Shown here: one piece after another, positions 1-5,287 of the stretch | How the letters are laid out: every line of letters starts with the position of its first letter | How positions within the stretch are numbered: position 1 is the stretch's first letter | From: Clostridiales bacterium | GTDB lineage: Bacteria > Bacillota > Clostridia > Monoglobales > Firm-18 | Reading direction: 5' to 3' | DNA: 5,311 nucleotides | NCBI GenBank assembly: GCA_031255355.1 | Contig: JAIRSR010000193.1 | Coordinates: 1 to 5,311 of the forward strand | The notes under the pieces: generated by a model | What the model was told of the DNA's origin: nothing | Database searches by the model: none | Seen by the model: only the letters and a program-made list of their open reading frames with translations | Translations under genes and position numbers: made by a program

Positions 1-1
1 T

Positions 2-589
2 TATAACAAATACCGCACGGCGTATCTGCAAACAGAGGAGGAATGGGCGCTTTGGGATTTTACGAAAGTCAATTTGCCTGAATACACAGGGGGAATTTTC
101 AACGCGGCAATTACCGGCGCGTGGGAAACTGAAAATTCATTTATTTATAGGTTGGAATTTGACCGCCGCATCACACAAATGTGCGGATTGCCAATCTTTT
201 ACGCGGAGCAGTCGGGGCAAAACTTAGAAATAAAATGGTTCGGCAAAAAAGAAAACAGATTGCCGGAGGCGTTTTGGCTCAAATTTCCGAAGTGCGGGGA
301 AGGATGGGAAATACACAAAATGGGTCAGTGGATTTTCCCGCAAGAATGTTTGGGCAGTCCGCTCATCAGCGCGATCGATACCGGAATAAAAAACGCCCGT
401 TGCGAAATCACTTCCTTAGATGCCGCGCTTGTCGCCCCATTCGGTAGAAATCTGTTGCGTTATCATTTTGATGTGGAGGAACAGAATTTGTATTTTAATC
501 TCTATAATAACATATGGAATACAAATTTCCCGATGTGGTATAGCGACGATGCAAAATTTAGGTTTGTAATTAAAAATAACACGCCCTGA
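2..589 (+). CDS. C-terminal part of a DUF5054/GH38-like putative glycosidase (5' end outside window)
   Basis: The frame is open from the left edge to the TGA at 587-589, giving about 195 residues. No convincing start or ribosome binding site is present, and the TTG at 74 is an ordinary internal Leu codon, so this is the tail of a longer gene. The tail has features I associate with DUF5054 proteins, which carry a GH38 (alpha-mannosidase-like) catalytic domain at the N-terminus: an NRLPEAFWLKF segment, then HKMGQWIFP, then ITSLDAALVAP, and near the end LYNNIWNTNFPMWY followed by DDAKFRF. The protein is rich in Trp, Phe and Tyr, as expected for a beta-sandwich C-terminal domain of a carbohydrate-active enzyme. 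By inference it acts on glycans, but the catalytic residues lie outside the window and the substrate cannot be judged. It converges on rsmI with a 24-base gap and no clear terminator. The family call is from memory of motifs and is moderately sure; that the ORF is real is near certain. Confidence 0.62.
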   Translation, partial: YNKYRTAYLQTEEEWALWDFTKVNLPEYTGGIFNAAITGAWETENSFIYRLEFDRRITQMCGLPIFYAEQSGQNLEIKWFGKKENRLPEAFWLKFPKCGEGWEIHKMGQWIFPQECLGSPLISAIDTGIKNARCEITSLDAALVAPFGRNLLRYHFDVEEQNLYFNLYNNIWNTNFPMWYSDDAKFRFVIKNNTP

Positions 590-613
590 TAACGCAACTT
601 TTTTGTCAACCCA

Positions 614-1444
614 TTATTTCCCGCCCTCGTACTCATTATACACCGCGCGTTTCGGCAAGCCGCGCTGTTGCGCGACGGTTTGAATCGCGGTTTTTTTGTC
701 CGTGCCGTTTTTGATCAGGCTGTCGATTTGCTCACTGACAGACTGCTCAAAATCCGGCGGTTCCGCGTCGTGCGGCGCGCCCTCGACGACGAGGACAAAT
801 TCCCCGCGCGGCGCGTTTTCGCTGAAATGCGCAAGCAACTCCGCGACCGTGCCGCGTATGACTTCCTCAAATTTTTTGGTCAACTCACGGCAAGCCGCCG
901 CCTTTCTGTCGCCGAGGACTTTATAAATATCGTCCAGAGTGCGCAGCAGTTTGTGCGGCGCTTCATAAAAAATGAGGGTGCGCTCGTCCGTTTTAATCTG
1001 CTCCAGACGCGCCAATTTTCCCGTTTTTTTCACAGTCAAAAAGCCCTCGAAGCAGAAGCGCGACGCGGACAGTCCCGACAGCACAAGCGCGGCGGTGAAC
1101 GCCGTCGGCCCGGGGATTACGGTGACGGCTACGCCATGCGCCGCGCAAAGCCGCACTAAATCCTCGCCCGGGTCGGAAATCCCGGGCATACCCGCGTCGG
1201 AGACCAACGCCACGTTTTTGCCTTCCTGTAGTTTTTTCAGCACAAACTCGCCTTTTTCGCGTTTTTTATGCTCGTAGTAACTGACCAGCGGCACTTTGAT
1301 TTGAAAGTGGTTGAGGAGTTTTTGCGTATGCCGCGTATCCTCTGCGGCGATTAAATCAACGCTTTTCAGCGTTTCCACCGCCCGAAAGGTAATATCTTCC
1401 AAATTACCTATGGGGGTTCCCACAATATACAGTTTGCCGTCCAT
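614..1444 (-). CDS. rsmI: 16S rRNA (cytidine(1402)-2'-O)-methyltransferase RsmI
   Basis: RsmI uses S-adenosylmethionine to methylate the 2'-OH of C1402 in the decoding centre of 16S rRNA, fine-tuning decoding in the cytoplasm. The 276-residue product is full length and has the tetrapyrrole-methylase-type fold. An N-terminal LYIVGTPIGNLEDIT (residues 5-19) is followed by AAEDTRHTQKLL (33-44), SYYEH (55-59), the hallmark SDAGMPGISDPG (82-93) and VIPGPTAFTAAL (109-120). FYEAPHKL comes at about 159-166, and a C-terminal helical domain ends in LPKRAVYNEY. The ATG at 1442-1444 is supported by AAGGAG (1452-1457, minus strand), 7 bases upstream. The leader from the predicted start site near 1485 contains a small 5-bp hairpin (1466-1480), possibly an mRNA-stabilising structure. 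No partner gene is co-transcribed, so it appears monocistronic. Identification is very secure. Confidence 0.97.
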   Translation of the reverse strand: MDGKLYIVGTPIGNLEDITFRAVETLKSVDLIAAEDTRHTQKLLNHFQIKVPLVSYYEHKKREKGEFVLKKLQEGKNVALVSDAGMPGISDPGEDLVRLCAAHGVAVTVIPGPTAFTAALVLSGLSASRFCFEGFLTVKKTGKLARLEQIKTDERTLIFYEAPHKLLRTLDDIYKVLGDRKAAACRELTKKFEEVIRGTVAELLAHFSENAPRGEFVLVVEGAPHDAEPPDFEQSVSEQIDSLIKNGTDKKTAIQTVAQQRGLPKRAVYNEYEGGK

Positions 1445-1491
1445 GTCACCACTCCTTAGCGAACCTGCCCTTTTCGGGCAACGATACTACC

Positions 1492-1520
1492 ATTATACAC
1501 GCGCCGCCGCTTTTAATCAA
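1492..1520 (-). promoter_or_regulatory. Sigma-A promoter of rsmI (TTGATT-17-TATAAT)
   Basis: On the minus strand the -35 box TTGATT lies at 1515-1520 and the -10 box TATAAT at 1492-1497. They are separated by exactly 17 bases. Transcription should start near 1485, giving a leader of about 40 bases before the rsmI ATG. The -35 box matches consensus at 4 of 6 positions and the -10 box at 6 of 6. Confidence 0.8.
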
Positions 1521-1675
1521 TAAAATACCGCCTGTTTTTTGCCGCCGAAACGTAAAAATTTGCTTGATAGATTGCGCGAATTATGATGATATTTGATGAA
1601 ATAACTCATGTTAAAACGGAATTACGCGCGATGCATCATACTAACTTTTGCAATGATATGAAATCAATAACTTTA
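1521..1675. other. AT-rich intergenic spacer between back-to-back promoters, no gene seen
   Basis: This stretch separates the rsmI promoter (leftward) from the amidohydrolase promoter (rightward). I see no ORF with a ribosome binding site and no tRNA or riboswitch-like fold. It contains small symmetrical elements only: an 8-bp palindrome GATGCATC (1630-1637), a 7-bp inverted repeat TATGATG/CATCATA (1582-1588 and 1634-1640), and a loose TGAT-N5-ATCA dyad (1654-1666) just upstream of the amidohydrolase -35 box. Any of these could bind a regulator, but none matches a known site well. Confidence 0.5.
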
Positions 1676-1704
1676 TTGACATTGCGGGCAATTCTTAATA
1701 TAAT
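1676..1704 (+). promoter_or_regulatory. Exact-consensus sigma-A promoter of the M20 amidohydrolase gene
   Basis: TTGACA at 1676-1681 and TATAAT at 1699-1704 are both perfect matches to the housekeeping sigma consensus, with the optimal 17-base spacer. The predicted transcription start is near 1711, leaving a leader of about 56 bases before the ATG at 1767. Confidence 0.88.
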
Positions 1705-1725
1705 AACTACTATGACACGCGTTTT

Positions 1726-1746
1726 ATTTGACGAATTGTCACAAAT
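1726..1746. promoter_or_regulatory. Possible operator dyad in the amidohydrolase leader
   Basis: Just downstream of the predicted transcription start lies an imperfect symmetrical element. Its outer arms are ATTTG (1726-1730) and CAAAT (1742-1746); TGAC (1729-1732) and GTCA (1738-1741) form a second, off-centre inverted pair. TTGACG occurs at 1728 and again at 1747. A repressor bound here would block an otherwise very strong promoter. This rests on symmetry and position alone. Confidence 0.25.
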
Positions 1747-1753
1747 TGACGCA

Positions 1754-1759
1754 AAGGAG
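1754..1759 (+). promoter_or_regulatory. Ribosome binding site that fixes the amidohydrolase start at 1767
   Basis: AAGGAG lies 7 bases before the ATG at 1767. An in-frame TTG at 1728 would give a 13-residue longer protein, but it has no ribosome binding site and lies only about 17 bases from the predicted transcription start. The ATG is clearly the better start. Confidence 0.9.
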
Positions 1760-1766
1760 CCGTGAT

Positions 1767-2897
1767 ATGATACAATACATTGAAAATCTCGCGCCGGAAC
1801 TGATTCAACTGCGCAGGACGCTGCACCAATACCCCGAACTTGGTTTTCAAGAATTTCAGACCGCGAAACTGATTGAGGAGCGGTTGGAACGGTTGGGAGT
1901 TGAGGACATACGCCGCGTAGCGGGAACGGGCGTTACAGGAATCGTTCGCGGGAGTTGTGAGGGGAAAACCCTGTTGCTTCGCGCGGATATTGACGCGCTT
2001 CCACTGACGGAAACCACGGGCGCGGACTACGCTTCGCGCAACGCGGGGACGGCACACGCTTGCGGGCATGACGTACATACCGCTATATTGCTCGGCGTTG
2101 CCGACACGCTTTTGCGGTACCGCGCACAGTTTCGCGGCAATGTCAAGTTGGTGTTTCAGCCCGCAGAGGAGGCGTTGGGCGGTGCTTTGCCCATGATAGA
2201 GCAAGGCGTTATGGAAGCCCCCGCGCCGGACGCCGCCGCCGCGTACCACGTGTGGGACTTGCCCGTCGGCACAGTGGGAATCCGCGCGGGCGGGGTCACC
2301 GCCTCACCCGACCACTTCCGCATTACACTGACGGGAAAAGGGGGGCACGGCGCGGCACCCGAAACTTGCGTCAACCCGATTGAAATCGGTGCGCGTGTCG
2401 CGACACGGTTGAACAACCTCAAGTTGGATACGCCGTCGGTGGTCTCCATATGCAGTTTTCTTGGCGGCACCGGGGAGAATATCATACCGGAAACTTGCCT
2501 GCTCAAAGGGACGGCGCGGGCGCTCGACGGCGATACCCGCCGCAGGCTTTACGAGGTGATTACGGCGACGGCGGAGGAAGTCGCGGCTTCCCTCGGGGGA
2601 ACGGCCGTTGTGGATTACCGCTTCCTGTACCCGCCCTGTATCAACGATTCGGGCATGGTAGAGCGGTTTGTCAGCGCGGCAAACGCTGTAATCGGGCAGG
2701 AAAATGTGATTTATCAGAAAAAGCCCGATATGACAGGGGATGATTTCGCCTATTTCGCGGAGCGTGTGCCGTCCTGCTACGTCAAGTTGGGCGGCGCGAA
2801 AACGCCGTTACACGCGCCGAACTTCGACGTTGACGAGGCGTGTATCAAAACCGGCGTAGCGGTCATGTGCCGCTTCGCGCTTGACTTTTTGGCGTAG
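1767..2897 (+). CDS. M20 family metallopeptidase/amidohydrolase (N-acyl amino acid or hippurate hydrolase type)
   Basis: The 376-residue product belongs to the M20D group of cytoplasmic, dinuclear metal-dependent amidohydrolases. These remove acyl groups from N-acylated amino acids (aminoacylase, hippurate hydrolase, N-acetyl-diaminopimelate deacetylase). The metal site is complete: C99 and H101 in ACGHD, E134-E135 in FQPAEE, H161 in AYHVW, and H349 in LHAPNFD. Other family marks are LRRTLHQYPELGFQE (15-29), RADIDALPL (72-80), TGKGGHGAAPE (189-199) in the dimerisation domain, and KPDMTGDDFAYF near the C-terminus. Where many relatives have GGHGA-P-H followed later by DP, this protein has E199 and N203-P204. 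It is full length and flanked by its own promoter and terminator, so it appears monocistronic. Neighbours give no hint of the substrate, and it cannot be chosen from sequence alone. Confidence 0.93.
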   Translation: MIQYIENLAPELIQLRRTLHQYPELGFQEFQTAKLIEERLERLGVEDIRRVAGTGVTGIVRGSCEGKTLLLRADIDALPLTETTGADYASRNAGTAHACGHDVHTAILLGVADTLLRYRAQFRGNVKLVFQPAEEALGGALPMIEQGVMEAPAPDAAAAYHVWDLPVGTVGIRAGGVTASPDHFRITLTGKGGHGAAPETCVNPIEIGARVATRLNNLKLDTPSVVSICSFLGGTGENIIPETCLLKGTARALDGDTRRRLYEVITATAEEVAASLGGTAVVDYRFLYPPCINDSGMVERFVSAANAVIGQENVIYQKKPDMTGDDFAYFAERVPSCYVKLGGAKTPLHAPNFDVDEACIKTGVAVMCRFALDFLA

Positions 2898-2911
2898 CAA
2901 GTATGTGAATG

Positions 2912-2947
2912 GACCTATTCCGCACACAGTTAGACGCGGAATAGGTC
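2912..2947. terminator. Hairpin terminator between convergent genes, possibly bidirectional
   Basis: GACCTATTCCGC (2912-2923) and GCGGAATAGGTC (2936-2947) form a perfect 12-bp stem with a 12-base loop. It begins 15 bases after the amidohydrolase stop and lies 13 bases beyond the end of the fprA coding region on the other strand. On the plus strand it is followed by TATTT, a weak U-tract; on the minus strand no U-run follows. It best suits the amidohydrolase transcript, but the same stem may also stop or stabilise the fprA transcript. Confidence 0.8.
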
Positions 2948-2960
2948 TATTTGGATTCAA

Positions 2961-4154
2961 TCAAATAGTGCAATCCTTTATTATTTCCCTTGTGTACTCG
3001 CGCATGGCGTTCAGTTCGGCTTCGTTGGGTACAAAATTCGCCCTAAAGCCGTCGCCGCACACCTTTAGATTCAGCATACGCAGACGCTGTGCCAACATGG
3101 GAACCCCCTCGCCGCTCCAACCGTAGGAGCCGAAAACGCCGCAAGGCGTATCCTTGCACGATACCGCGTCGATCGCCGCGACCGCGTCCCAAATCGGCTT
3201 TAGCGCGTCGCGGTTTATGGTGGGCGAACCGAGCATCAACACGTCCGCGTCGTTTAATTTTTCCGCCAACGTTTCGGGAGCGGTTTCAATCGCGTTCAAC
3301 AACGCCGTTTGGTAGCCGTTTTCGCGCAGAACCTCGTCGGCGGTCTCCGCGAGTTTTTTGGTACAGCCGTAAGCGGAAACGTACAGAACCAACGCGGTCT
3401 TTTGAGCCTTTGCTTTCGGCGTACTCCACGCGCGGTATTTTTCCTTTGCATCATCAATCAAGTCCGTCAGTACCGGCCCGTGGCTGGGGCATACGACGCT
3501 GACCGCCAACGCGTCCATTTTCGCAAGCCCCGCAAGGACAAACCGCTGAAACGGCCCGAAAATGCAGTTGTAATAATACGCAAACGCCGATTGATAATCG
3601 CGCGGATACATGATATAACGGTCTAAATAGCGCGGCTCGCAGTAGTGCGCTCCTAAAAAATCGCAGGAAAACAGCGTTTTCTCACTCTCGATATAGGTGA
3701 ACATGGAATCCGGCCAATGCAGGAACGGCGCGGAAACAAAAGTGAGCGTTCTGCCGCCGAGGTCTAAGGTGTCCCCGTCCTTTGCGGCGCGGGATTTGAA
3801 CGGCATGTTCGCAATCGCCGCAAGGTATTTGACGCCCGGCACGGAGGCGATCACCTCGATTTTCGGATTGAGGTTCAATAACGCGCCGACGGAACCGGAA
3901 TGGTCAGGCTCGCAGTGGTTCAAAATGAGGTAGTCAATGCTGTTTACGTCGCAGACCTGCTTCAGATTGTCGATGTATTCATCGAAAAATCCGGCGTGAA
4001 CCGTTTCGATTAACGCCGTTTTTTCCGCGCCCTTGACGAGGTACGCGTTGTAGGTGGTGCCAAATTCGGTTTTCATGATAATATCAAACACCCGCAGGTT
4101 GGGGTTTTGCACCCCAACCGCGTAGATGCCCTCTGATATTTTGTATGCGGACAT
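2961..4154 (-). CDS. fprA: FprA family A-type flavoprotein (flavodiiron protein, O2/NO reductase)
   Basis: Flavodiiron proteins are soluble enzymes of anaerobes that reduce O2 to water and/or NO to N2O, taking electrons from rubredoxin or a related donor. The 397-residue product has the usual two-domain class A layout. The N-terminal metallo-beta-lactamase-like domain carries the full diiron ligand set: H80, E82 and D84 (with H85) in NHCEPDHSGS, H146 in LHWPDSM, D165 in SCDFLGAH and H225 in CPSHGPV. A flavodoxin domain from about residue 253 binds FMN, with the phosphate loop at VSAYGCTKKLAE (259-270), GSPTINRDALKP (309-320) and FGSYGWSGEG (341-350). No rubredoxin or NADH-reductase domain is fused at the C-terminus. 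The ATG at 4152-4154 has an AAAGGAG site (4164-4170). It lies 84 bases downstream of the rubredoxin gene with no clear promoter between, so co-transcription is likely. Whether O2 or NO is preferred cannot be told. Confidence 0.96.
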   Translation of the reverse strand: MSAYKISEGIYAVGVQNPNLRVFDIIMKTEFGTTYNAYLVKGAEKTALIETVHAGFFDEYIDNLKQVCDVNSIDYLILNHCEPDHSGSVGALLNLNPKIEVIASVPGVKYLAAIANMPFKSRAAKDGDTLDLGGRTLTFVSAPFLHWPDSMFTYIESEKTLFSCDFLGAHYCEPRYLDRYIMYPRDYQSAFAYYYNCIFGPFQRFVLAGLAKMDALAVSVVCPSHGPVLTDLIDDAKEKYRAWSTPKAKAQKTALVLYVSAYGCTKKLAETADEVLRENGYQTALLNAIETAPETLAEKLNDADVLMLGSPTINRDALKPIWDAVAAIDAVSCKDTPCGVFGSYGWSGEGVPMLAQRLRMLNLKVCGDGFRANFVPNEAELNAMREYTREIIKDCTI

Positions 4155-4213
4155 AATTGTTTTCTCCTTTTACCGCCTTGACGGAATCATCCCGAACGGT
4201 GACTGTTAAACGG

Positions 4214-4248
4214 TTTTTTTGCAGTTTTTTACGGTTTTTTACATTTTT
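4214..4248. repeat. Helically phased T-tracts (about 10-bp period) between rubredoxin and fprA
   Basis: On the plus strand four T-runs lie at 4214-4220, 4225-4230, 4235-4240 and 4244-4248, each separated by a 3-4 base GC-containing spacer (GCAG, ACGG, ACA). Centres are about 10.5, 10 and 8.5 bases apart, close to one helical turn, which predicts intrinsic DNA bending. On the fprA coding strand these are A-tracts reading AAAAAACCGT, AAAAAACTGC and a further AAAAAAACCGT. The last tracts overlap the 3' end of the rubredoxin gene. Confidence 0.7.
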
Positions 4249-4394
4249 GTAAAAGCGTCCTTGCCAAGCCCGCAGCGGGGACATGTCCAATCGTCGGGCA
4301 ACGCCTCGAATGCCGTCCCCGGCGCGATGTCGTTTTCAGGATCGCCCGCTTCGGGGTCGTAGATGTAACCGCACATACATTCGTATTTTTCCAT
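4239..4394 (-). CDS. Rubredoxin with a C-x-C first knuckle
   Basis: Rubredoxins are small cytoplasmic one-electron carriers with a single Fe(Cys)4 centre; here the likely acceptor is the flavodiiron protein encoded just downstream. The product is 51 residues: MEKYECMCGYIYDPEAGDPE begins it, then IAPGT (23-27), LPDDW (32-36) and CPRCGLGKDAF (38-48), all standard. Three cysteine positions are orthodox (C6, C38, C41), but the first knuckle reads C6-M-C8-G instead of the normal C-x-x-C-G. The protein is therefore one residue short at a metal-ligand loop. Because exactly one codon is missing and the frame is intact, a base-calling slip is unlikely. The ATG at 4392-4394 is chosen because AAAGGAGG sits 8 bases upstream; a longer reading from 4454 would overlap the promoter. 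The gene leads the rubredoxin-fprA operon. Confidence 0.95.
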   Translation of the reverse strand: MEKYECMCGYIYDPEAGDPENDIAPGTAFEALPDDWTCPRCGLGKDAFTKM

Positions 4395-4402
4395 GTTAAA
4401 TT

Positions 4403-4410
4403 CCTCCTTT
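4403..4410 (-). promoter_or_regulatory. Strong ribosome binding site that fixes the rubredoxin start
   Basis: AAAGGAGG on the minus strand, 8 bases before the ATG at 4392-4394, is a near-perfect Shine-Dalgarno sequence. It excludes the in-frame upstream ATG at 4454, whose added 20 residues would precede the standard rubredoxin N-terminus and be encoded by promoter DNA. Confidence 0.92.
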
Positions 4411-4422
4411 GATATTTTTACT

Positions 4423-4451
4423 ATTATATCATATCGGAGTGTTAAAATCAA
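4423..4451 (-). promoter_or_regulatory. Sigma-A promoter of the rubredoxin-fprA operon (TTGATT-17-TATAAT)
   Basis: On the minus strand TTGATT (4446-4451) and TATAAT (4423-4428) are separated by 17 bases. Transcription should begin near 4416, giving a short leader of about 22 bases that holds the ribosome binding site. The box pair is identical to that of the rsmI promoter in this window. Confidence 0.82.
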
Positions 4452-4466
4452 CAAAAAATTCTTGTT
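4450..4466. promoter_or_regulatory. Candidate regulator-binding dyad between rubredoxin and the Crp/Fnr gene
   Basis: AACAA (4450-4454) and TTGTT (4462-4466) form a dyad around a 7-base spacer, centred at 4458. That is about 42 bases upstream of the predicted rubredoxin transcription start, where Crp/Fnr proteins often bind as class II activators. It slightly overlaps the -35 box. It does not match the classic FNR or CRP consensus, and the region is AT-rich, so chance symmetry is possible. An AT palindrome TAAAAATTTTTA (4468-4479) follows. Confidence 0.3.
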
Positions 4467-4516
4467 ATAAAAATTTTTAATCCGGTAAACCTAACGAATA
4501 TAAAGTAGGGTCGGGC

Positions 4517-5287
4517 GTGTTCAAAAAGCGCGGGGTCCTTACTGTATTTTCGGAAATGAGTGGGATAGGTATGAGTAATTTTTGGCAAGAGCGGACGCGG
4601 TATATTTTGACAACCGCTTTTTCGGGCGGTTATGACCCGCGTTTGGCGGAGCGGCTTTTCGCGTCCGGCGGCGCGGAGGAGCGGCAGGCGTTGATTCGTT
4701 TGGACAAAGGGGAAACTTTTATTCACCAAGGGTTTGACGCGGACAGCGTATATATTTTGTTGCGGGGCGCGGCAAAGGTTGTTGTTTTTTCAATGGAGGG
4801 CAACAGCGCGGTAGTGGACGTTGTCCGTGCGCCGCACTGCTTTGGTCTGCCCGAGGTGCTTCAAGAATTGCCGGTATACTCCGCGTCGGCGCAAACGACC
4901 ACCGGCGGGTTAATCGCAAAAATACCGTCGTCGGAATATTTGACGGCGGTTGCGGAGGATCGGGAGGCAGCGGCGGTATCACTGCGGTACCTCGCGTGGT
5001 TGGCGAAGCGGAACATGGATAAGTTAGAGTTAAAGGCAATCGCGCACCCGAGGGATATTTTGGCGCGTTTTCTGCACCAGAACTGCATAGGCAAGCCCTT
5101 GCCCCACGTCATCAAATTGACCAAGGGGCAAATCGCGGAGGAACTGCACATCAACCTGCGCACACTGTACCGCTATATGACGCGGCTTGCGGACGCGGGG
5201 CTGATTCAAATCCAACACGGAAAAATCGTTATCGACCAATCCAATTACGCGCTGATGTCACGGCTGTGCAAAGACGATTCGCGCTGA
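4517..5287 (+). CDS. Crp/Fnr family transcriptional regulator
   Basis: This one-component DNA-binding regulator is divergent from, and likely controls, the rubredoxin-fprA operon. The 256-residue reading has a cyclic-nucleotide-binding-type beta-barrel at about 59-145, including LDKGETFIHQGFDADSVYIL (62-81) and RGAAKVVVFSMEGN (83-96), then a long dimerisation helix (about 149-175). A C-terminal winged helix-turn-helix at about 200-240 carries LTKGQIAEELHINLRTLYRY, with the recognition helix near NLRTLYRYMTRL. The cAMP-binding signature of CRP is not evident. Only C108, C190 and C251 are present, so there is no N-terminal cysteine cluster for an FNR-type iron-sulfur centre; the signal is unknown. 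The start is uncertain: the GTG at 4517 has AGTAGG 7 bases upstream, while ATGs at 4556 and 4571 would give 243 or 238 residues, nearer typical family length, but have weaker ribosome sites. Family assignment is firm. Confidence 0.92.
   Translation: MFKKRGVLTVFSEMSGIGMSNFWQERTRYILTTAFSGGYDPRLAERLFASGGAEERQALIRLDKGETFIHQGFDADSVYILLRGAAKVVVFSMEGNSAVVDVVRAPHCFGLPEVLQELPVYSASAQTTTGGLIAKIPSSEYLTAVAEDREAAAVSLRYLAWLAKRNMDKLELKAIAHPRDILARFLHQNCIGKPLPHVIKLTKGQIAEELHINLRTLYRYMTRLADAGLIQIQHGKIVIDQSNYALMSRLCKDDSR

Noticed and set aside
590..613. Possible terminator between the DUF5054-like gene and rsmI (a run of T at 599-604)
   Set aside because: The T-run is not preceded by a stable GC-rich stem on either strand.
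668..1159. Long plus-strand ORF opposite rsmI
   Set aside because: It is an antisense shadow of rsmI, with an Arg/Ala-rich composition typical of reading GC-rich codons on the wrong strand.
1654..1666. FNR-like dyad TGAT-N5-ATCA upstream of the amidohydrolase promoter
   Set aside because: The arms are only 4 bases and the spacer is 5 rather than 4, so it does not fit the FNR box; chance occurrence in AT-rich DNA is likely.
1583..1765. A 60-residue plus-strand ORF in the rsmI-amidohydrolase spacer
   Set aside because: It has no ribosome binding site, runs through the perfect amidohydrolase promoter, and its product has no recognisable features.
1728..1766. Upstream TTG start for the amidohydrolase
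   Set aside because: It has no Shine-Dalgarno sequence, while the ATG at 1767 has AAGGAG at ideal spacing and starts at the normal family N-terminus.
4084..4290. Minus-strand 68-residue ORF spanning the rubredoxin-fprA junction
   Set aside because: It is out of frame with both genes, overlaps both, and has no ribosome site; it is a shadow frame.
4395..4454. Longer rubredoxin reading from the ATG at 4454
   Set aside because: The extra 20 residues are encoded by the promoter and ribosome binding site, and rubredoxins start as MEKY/MKKY-type sequences.
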